64,000 nucleotides of DNA, from the NCBI RefSeq assembly GCF_000196235.1, contig NC_008541.1, positions 4,216,001 to 4,280,000 of the forward strand, in the 5' to 3' direction. Both the position numbers and the translations under genes were made by a program. Source of the DNA: Arthrobacter sp. FB24. Lineage in GTDB: Bacteria; Actinomycetota; Actinomycetes; Actinomycetales; Micrococcaceae. Positions 59,320-64,000 of the stretch are shown here, one piece after another; the stretch's first letter is position 1; each line of letters starts with the position of its first letter. The notes below the pieces were generated by a model. That model searched no databases, was not told where the DNA came from, and saw only the letters and a list, made by a program, of their open reading frames with translations.

Positions 59320-59988
59320 TTACGGACGGCCAGCTGAGGTGGGCAGCTCAGGGAGCTCGGTGGGGACCTCGGCGGGGATTTCCGGGGTGGCCGGAACTGC
59401 TGCCTGGGTGGGCAGCTCAGGGGCTTCCGGAACCTCCGGGGCCTGAACGTCTGCTGCGGCCTCGCCGGAGCCCGCACCTTCAACCTTGCCGCCCTCGGAC
59501 TTGGCCGATGCGTTGGCAGCTGCCTTGCCTGCGGCAGTTACATCAGCGCAGTAGCCTTCGACGTTGGCTTCGCCCTCAGCGGCGATGGCAAGCGACTTGA
59601 AAGCGGTGGAGGATGCGTCCAGGCCGCCCTTGGTGAAGGCGGTGCACAGGCCGTAGGCGGCGGGGCCGGTGGCGTCCGGGCCGACGGCGGTTGCCGAGGC
59701 TTCAGCGCTGGCGTCCTCGTCAGAGCCGGTTGCTGCAGCATCCGCCGAAGCGGAAGCGGACGGCGAGGCGGAGGCGGACGCTTCCGCGGTGGCGCCGGCC
59801 GTAGCGGTCTCGGAGACACCGCCGACGTGCGGGGCGGGAGCGCCGAGCAGTTCGTGGGCGCTCTGCTGAACGTCAGTAGGAAGGGCTCCGGCAAAGGCGG
59901 CTGCGCCGGTGCCACCGACCGCCAGCGTACCGGCCGCCAATGCGCTCGCGGCAACCTTACTAGTGGCAAAAACAGTGAACAAGGACAT
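59320..59988 (-). CDS. secreted/anchored Ala-rich protein of the second ECF regulon
   Basis: The 222-residue protein begins with a short hydrophobic signal (FATSKVAASALAAGTLAVGG) and AFAGALPTDVQQSAHELLGA, a start seen in actinobacterial genes near ECF sigma factors. The rest is Ala/Ser/Glu-rich with two cysteines (YGLCTAFTKGG and VEGYCADVT) and a proline/glutamate-rich C-terminal tail. ATG 59986-59988 has GGAGGG 4 bases upstream; a longer frame is rejected. Function unknown. It has a SigD-like promoter upstream. Confidence 0.65.
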   Translation of the reverse strand: MSLFTVFATSKVAASALAAGTLAVGGTGAAAFAGALPTDVQQSAHELLGAPAPHVGGVSETATAGATAEASASASPSASASADAAATGSDEDASAEASATAVGPDATGPAAYGLCTAFTKGGLDASSTAFKSLAIAAEGEANVEGYCADVTAAGKAAANASAKSEGGKVEGAGSGEAAADVQAPEVPEAPELPTQAAVPATPEIPAEVPTELPELPTSAGRP

Positions 59989-60081
59989 GAAACCCTCCGA
60001 AAACATATACAACAGTGTCAGTAACGGCCAGGTTGGATCCGGCCACTCAAGCTGTGCGGACGCGGTCCGCACTCCCCTTAC

Positions 60082-60107
60082 ATCGCTGCGTGTTCCGGAA
60101 AAGTTAC
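60082..60107 (-). promoter_or_regulatory. SigD-like ECF promoter of the secreted-protein gene
   Basis: On the minus strand, GTAACT (60107-60102) precedes CGAT (60085-60082) by exactly 16 bases, matching the recalled M. tuberculosis SigD pattern GTAACG-N16-CGAT. It is about 95 bases before the start codon of the secreted protein. The SigD-like sigma factor gene is 0.9 kb away on the same strand. Confidence 0.55.
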
Positions 60108-60234
60108 GCGGTGCCGAAAATTCTTTTTGCGGGACCCGGGCAGGCCTGTGGCCGCGGGCCCGGCATTAGGATCGGGACCCGGGCAAGCCGACCGATCTGA
60201 AGAATGCCGCGAGGACCTGGCAGACCATGGTGGG

Positions 60235-61962
60235 TCAACCGTGGGCCGCGGGAAGGACGAAAGACACCGTTGTGCCCTCTCCCGGGGCGCTGGTGAGGCT
60301 GATTGATCCGCCGTGTCCTTCGATGATGGTCTTGCTGATGGGAAGGCCAAGCCCTGCTCCCGGAATGGCCGTATCGCGGGACCGTGCGGATCGAAAGAAC
60401 TTGGCAAAGGCCTGTTCCTGATCTTCCTTCGTCATACCTATGCCCGTGTCGGTGATTGAGCAGACCAGCTTTTCGCCGTTCCTGCGGGCCCGGACGGTGA
60501 TCCTTCCGCCGTCCGGTGAGTACTTCACCGCATTCGAGATCAGGTTGCCCGCCACCTGCCGGATCCTGACCGGGTCCACCCGGGCAGTCAGCGGTTCTTC
60601 CGTGTCGAGCACCAGGGCCGCTCCGCAGAGTGCAGCCTTCTCGTGGTCGGCGGCCACGGCGGCAGCGAGGAGGCCTGCAATGTCCGTCTCCTGCAGGACG
60701 AGCTCCACGCTTTCAGAAGCGACGGCAATCAGGTCATTCACAAGGCCCAGAAGGTAGACGGCATTCCGCTCCACGATCCGCAGCTCAGCCTGTATGTCCT
60801 CGTGGCCCGGTTCGTCGATGACCAGTTCCAGGTAACCGAGTATTGACGTCAGCGGCGTGCGCAGCTCGTGGGACACCGTGGCGACGAAGTTGTCCTTGGC
60901 AGCGAGGGCGTTGATCAGCGTGGTCACCTCGGCGAAGGTGACCACGGCCCCCGTGTTGTCCCCGTCCGGGGACGGAATGGCGCGGCCGCTGACGGAATAG
61001 GCCCGTTGCCCGCTACCCTCGCCGGCCCAGTACAGCTCATTGGTGAAGGCCTCACCGCGGGACGCCCGCGCTGCCGGGAACCCGTCCGGCGGCACTAGGG
61101 TGGTCCTGTCACCATAAAAGAGCTGAGGAGATCCCGTGGCGGGGACCAGCCGGGCCAACGAGGGGTCGGTCCGCATCGCCCTGTTGGTCAGCACATCCTG
61201 ACCCTTTGCGTCCACCACCCAGACGCCCACATCAACGGCTGAAAGCACGGCATCAAGCAGCCGCTGGCGTCGGACGCTCTCGGCGAGGGTTGCTGCCAGG
61301 TCACGGTCCTTCCGGACCAGCGTCCCGCGTTGCCGGTGGAGGGCGCCGGCCACCACGTGGGCCGTCACCGCGATGGCAGCCATCAGGAGCGGCAAGAAGA
61401 TGGTCCGGATCATGGAACCCTGCGCCGGGTCCGCTCCCAGGGCGGCGGCAGGGACGACGGTGCTGAGTACGGTGGCGAGGACTGCCAGGACAACCCGGTG
61501 CCTGCGCCCGCTCACCGACAGCCAGACCACCGGGAAAACCAGCAGCAGGCTCAGGACGTTGAAGCTTGGGCCGCCCGCTTGCCGCGTGAATCCGATGGCA
61601 ACGCAGTCCAGGACCGGTATCAGCGTGAACGCTTCGGGGTGCAGCTTCCCCCAGGGAACGGCCAGGCAGAGGCCGAACAACGCGGCATGTGCCAGCAAGG
61701 CAATCCTGAACGCGTCGTCCGCCAGCGTTGCCGGGCTGAAGATCGCGGCAGTAACAACTATCAGGGACAAGGTAACGGGCAGAGGAAGCTGGCTCATCAC
61801 CACACGGCCCCGGACTCCGAGCCTGCCGAAAAACCGGTCGATCCAGTCGGCCAACAGCGCATCCCAGGCGGGCGATGCGCCCTCTGCTGGTGGACTGTCA
61901 TTGCCCGGCCCTGCCGCCGGTTGCGTCATGTCAATCGGATCGCTTGCATGGATACGTTTCAT
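60235..61962 (-). CDS. orphan sensor histidine kinase
   Basis: The 575-residue protein has about five or six N-terminal membrane helices (residues 50-200), a PAS-like region (LDAVLSAVDVGVWVVDAKGQDVL) and then HisKA with His365 in FVATVSHELRTPLTSILGYL, and an HATPase domain (NLISNAVKYSPDGG, DTGIGMTKEDQEQAF, GLGLPISKTIIEGHGG). It autophosphorylates in response to a membrane-sensed signal. No response regulator lies adjacent. ATG 61960-61962 has GGGGGA at 7 bases. Confidence 0.87.
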   Translation of the reverse strand: MKRIHASDPIDMTQPAAGPGNDSPPAEGASPAWDALLADWIDRFFGRLGVRGRVVMSQLPLPVTLSLIVVTAAIFSPATLADDAFRIALLAHAALFGLCLAVPWGKLHPEAFTLIPVLDCVAIGFTRQAGGPSFNVLSLLLVFPVVWLSVSGRRHRVVLAVLATVLSTVVPAAALGADPAQGSMIRTIFLPLLMAAIAVTAHVVAGALHRQRGTLVRKDRDLAATLAESVRRQRLLDAVLSAVDVGVWVVDAKGQDVLTNRAMRTDPSLARLVPATGSPQLFYGDRTTLVPPDGFPAARASRGEAFTNELYWAGEGSGQRAYSVSGRAIPSPDGDNTGAVVTFAEVTTLINALAAKDNFVATVSHELRTPLTSILGYLELVIDEPGHEDIQAELRIVERNAVYLLGLVNDLIAVASESVELVLQETDIAGLLAAAVAADHEKAALCGAALVLDTEEPLTARVDPVRIRQVAGNLISNAVKYSPDGGRITVRARRNGEKLVCSITDTGIGMTKEDQEQAFAKFFRSARSRDTAIPGAGLGLPISKTIIEGHGGSISLTSAPGEGTTVSFVLPAAHG

Positions 61963-62057
61963 CCGTCTGTCCCCCAGGCACAGATAAAGAATCCCCCGGG
62001 CTGCTTCAAGGGCGCTGACCACAGTGTAGACCGCCCGGTGCTGTGAAAAGATCAAGC

Positions 62058-63290
62058 ATGCGTCCCATGCAGCACTCCAGCAAACTCCAGAACGTCCGCT
62101 ATGAACTCCGCGGACCCATCCTCCAGGCCGCGAAGGAGATGGAAGCCGAAGGGCACCGGATTCTCAAGATGAATCTGGGTGACACCGCGCCGTTCGGACT
62201 GGAGACTCCCGAGTCCGTGGTCGTGGACATGATCCACCACCTGCGCGGGGCCCAGGGCTACAGCGATTCCAAGGGCATCTTCTCTGCGCGCACGGCCATC
62301 TCGCAGTACTACCAGACCCGCGGCCTGATGCAGATCGGCGTCGAGGACATCTTCATCGGCAACGGCGTCAGCGAACTCATCTCCATGTGCCTCCAGGCCT
62401 TCATGGAAGACGGCGACGAAATCCTGATTCCGGCGCCCGACTACCCGCTGTGGACGGCGGCCGTCACGCTGACCGGCGGCAAGCCTGTGCACTACCTGTG
62501 CGACGAGGACGAGCACTGGTGGCCGGATATGGCCGACGTCGAAGCAAAGATCACCAAGCGCACCAAGGCAATCGTGATCATCAACCCGAACAACCCCACG
62601 GGAGCCGTGTACCCGCGGCACGTCCTGGAGCAGTTTGCCGCACTGGCGCGCAAACACCATTTGGTGCTCTTCTCGGACGAAATCTACGAGAAGATCCTGT
62701 ACGAGGACTCGCAGCACATCCATACAGCCTCGGTGGCCGAGGACATCTGCGTCCTCACGTTCAGCGGCCTCTCCAAGGCGTACCGGATGCCGGGGTACCG
62801 CGCAGGCTGGGTGGCCGTCACGGGCCCGCTGGCGGCAACGCTGGCCTACCGGGAAGGCCTGGAGCTGCTGGCATCCCTGCGCCTGTGCCCCAATGTCCCC
62901 GCCCAGCACGCGATCCAGACGTGCCTCGGCGGCTATCAGAGCATCGAGGCCCTGGTCCGGCCGGGCGGCCGCCTCCGCGAGCAGCGGGACCGCGCCCATA
63001 AGCTGCTCACCGCCATTCCGGGCGTCACGTGTGTTCCCGCGGCGGCGGCCATGTACCTGTTTCCGCGTCTTGACCCGGAGCTCTACCCGTTCAAGAGCGA
63101 TGAACAGTTCGTCCTGGACCTCCTGCGTGAACAGAAGATCCTGGTCTCACACGGCACGGCGTTCAACTGGCCCCGGCCGGACCACTTCCGCTTCGTCATC
63201 CTTCCGTCGGTGGAGGACATCGAGGAAGCAGTGCGCCGGATCGCCGCGTTCCTCGCCTCGTACCGGACCGGCGTGGTGGACGACGCCTAG
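62058..63290 (+). CDS. alaA: alanine-type PLP-dependent aminotransferase
   Basis: The 410-residue protein has the fold-type I class I pattern: VRYELRGPILQAAKEMEAEG, GYSDSKGIFSARTAISQYYQ, NGVSELISMCLQAFMEDGDE, IINPNNPTGAVYPRHVL, SDEIYEKILYE and the PLP lysine in FSGLSKAYRMPGYRAGW. The sequence resembles AlaA/AlaT alanine aminotransferases. It would transfer amino groups between glutamate and pyruvate in the cytoplasm. ATG 62058 is used; other ATGs nearby are possible. It is divergent from the histidine kinase gene. Confidence 0.85.
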   Translation: MRPMQHSSKLQNVRYELRGPILQAAKEMEAEGHRILKMNLGDTAPFGLETPESVVVDMIHHLRGAQGYSDSKGIFSARTAISQYYQTRGLMQIGVEDIFIGNGVSELISMCLQAFMEDGDEILIPAPDYPLWTAAVTLTGGKPVHYLCDEDEHWWPDMADVEAKITKRTKAIVIINPNNPTGAVYPRHVLEQFAALARKHHLVLFSDEIYEKILYEDSQHIHTASVAEDICVLTFSGLSKAYRMPGYRAGWVAVTGPLAATLAYREGLELLASLRLCPNVPAQHAIQTCLGGYQSIEALVRPGGRLREQRDRAHKLLTAIPGVTCVPAAAAMYLFPRLDPELYPFKSDEQFVLDLLREQKILVSHGTAFNWPRPDHFRFVILPSVEDIEEAVRRIAAFLASYRTGVVDDA

Positions 63291-63310
63291 CGGGAAGAAT
63301 CAGTGCCGGA

Positions 63311-64000
63311 TCAGGACGTGGCCGCCATCGGTGTATAGCTGAACGACTTGAGCGTCAGCGTCCCGTCCTTCGTCAGCGCCTTCAGGCCCTTAGGCGCCCC
63401 GGCAGGGAACACGAGAGACGTGAGGGTTCTCTCGCCGTCGTTGACGAACACTTCCACGGAACTGTGGTCCACATAGACCGTCAGCCGGACCCGGCCCTCG
63501 CGGGGTGCGGACTCCGCACGCCGGAGCACGCCGTAATCGGGCGCGAGTCCGGCCGTTTCCTTGGCGGCACCGTCCCGCGTGACGAAGGCGGTTCCCGATT
63601 CGAAGTCATAGCCCACTGTGGCAAAGACCCCGTTTTCGGCGAGCAGTTCCACCTTGGCCTCGGAACCGTCGTCGTCTGCCGCGCGTTCGAGCGTGAGGTC
63701 GAGCCGGTACGCTCCGCGGTCAGGCACGGGTAGCCCGGCTGCACCGTCAGGAGTCAGTTTCCGGTCTTCCACGGTGGCGGTGTCTCCTTCCAGCGACTTC
63801 AGCGCACTAGTGGGCATGGAGACGAGCGTGGGCTTGCCGGAGACCGTCTTCAGCCGGATATCCCTGACCAGAGTGTCGGCGCCCCCGTGCCAGTCGTCGG
63901 TGGGCAGCTTGCGGGCATAGGCCCAGTTGTTCAGCCACGCGATGGAGTGGCGCGACCCCATGCGCTGGCTTTCCGTGAGACGGGGGTCGTCCCAGGTCAC
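63311..64000 (-). CDS. GH32 fructan/sucrose hydrolase, C-terminal part (cut by window edge)
   Basis: The 229 residues present belong to the C-terminal part of a GH32 enzyme. They begin near the end of the five-bladed propeller (MGSRHSIAWLNNWAYARKLP) and include the beta-sandwich ending (YRLDLTLERAADDDGSEAKV and VRLTVYVDHSSVEVFVNDGE). The active-site Asp and Glu motifs lie beyond the right edge, so the enzyme type (levanase, inulinase or invertase) is undecided. It converges on the aminotransferase with 20 bases between them. Confidence 0.85.
   Translation of the reverse strand: MTWDDPRLTESQRMGSRHSIAWLNNWAYARKLPTDDWHGGADTLVRDIRLKTVSGKPTLVSMPTSALKSLEGDTATVEDRKLTPDGAAGLPVPDRGAYRLDLTLERAADDDGSEAKVELLAENGVFATVGYDFESGTAFVTRDGAAKETAGLAPDYGVLRRAESAPREGRVRLTVYVDHSSVEVFVNDGERTLTSLVFPAGAPKGLKALTKDGTLTLKSFSYTPMAATS

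Noticed and set aside
1..64000. tRNA or rRNA genes, transposases, prophage or integrase genes
   Set aside because: None seen by eye; no tRNA cloverleaf-like sequence, IS ends or phage-type genes were noticed.

Overview
The window is 64 kb of chromosome from a high-GC Gram-positive bacterium, most likely Arthrobacter or a close relative such as Pseudarthrobacter (Micrococcaceae, Actinobacteria). The evidence is dense GC-rich coding with many GTG and some TTG starts, a choline oxidase that reads like the Arthrobacter CodA enzyme, actinobacterial ECF sigma factor/anti-sigma modules, a WXG100-type protein, and a guanidine-III type riboswitch. I see no tRNA, rRNA, CRISPR array, prophage or insertion sequence. 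Most of it looks like ordinary metabolic and transport chromosome.

Left third (1-26 kb): a secreted trypsin-like protease cut by the left edge; an AhpD-like protein facing a leftward choline operon (BCCT transporter, aldehyde dehydrogenase, choline oxidase) that makes glycine betaine; a leftward molybdate operon (HTH-Mop regulator, ModA, ModB, ModC) behind a palindromic operator; a berberine-bridge-type FAD oxidase; a DUF4031-HD protein coupled to a ComB-like phosphatase; a YccF membrane protein; TrkH-type K+ and CorA-type Mg2+ transporters expressed divergently; a serine beta-lactamase-like hydrolase; YceI; a luciferase-like flavin enzyme; a stand-alone TrpF; HutD; a glycogen-debranching-like enzyme divergent from a LacI regulator across a 28-bp palindrome; and a two-subunit SMR exporter under a guanidine-III riboswitch.

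Middle (26-50 kb): a LacI regulator divergent from a secreted pullulanase, a small P-loop kinase, a membrane GGDEF-EAL protein, an aldo/keto reductase, a metallo-beta-lactamase-fold hydrolase, a DEAD-box RNA helicase with an RG-rich tail and a long structured leader, an amino acid permease, several MFS transporters, a double-HTH Lrp regulator divergent from an M20 amidohydrolase/MHS transporter operon, an orphan SsuA-like binding protein, and TrmB.

Right part (50-64 kb): a WXG100-headed 525-residue protein with a small partner, DUF1206 and SRPBCC proteins, and two complete ECF sigma modules. In the first, sigma, zinc anti-sigma and an aminotransferase run left, and a lipoprotein runs right; both directions have the same TGAACC-N16-CGTCATA promoter, so the module is probably autoregulated. 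In the second, sigma and a proline-rich membrane anti-sigma sit beside a secreted unknown protein that has a SigD-like GTAACT-N16-CGAT promoter. The window closes with an orphan histidine kinase, an alanine-type aminotransferase and the C-terminal end of a GH32 fructan hydrolase cut by the right edge.

The most informative non-coding findings are the guanidine-III riboswitch, the paired ECF promoters, the helicase leader, and the operators in front of the sugar, molybdate and choline genes. Everything here comes from reading the sequence and recalled family knowledge; no database search was run.
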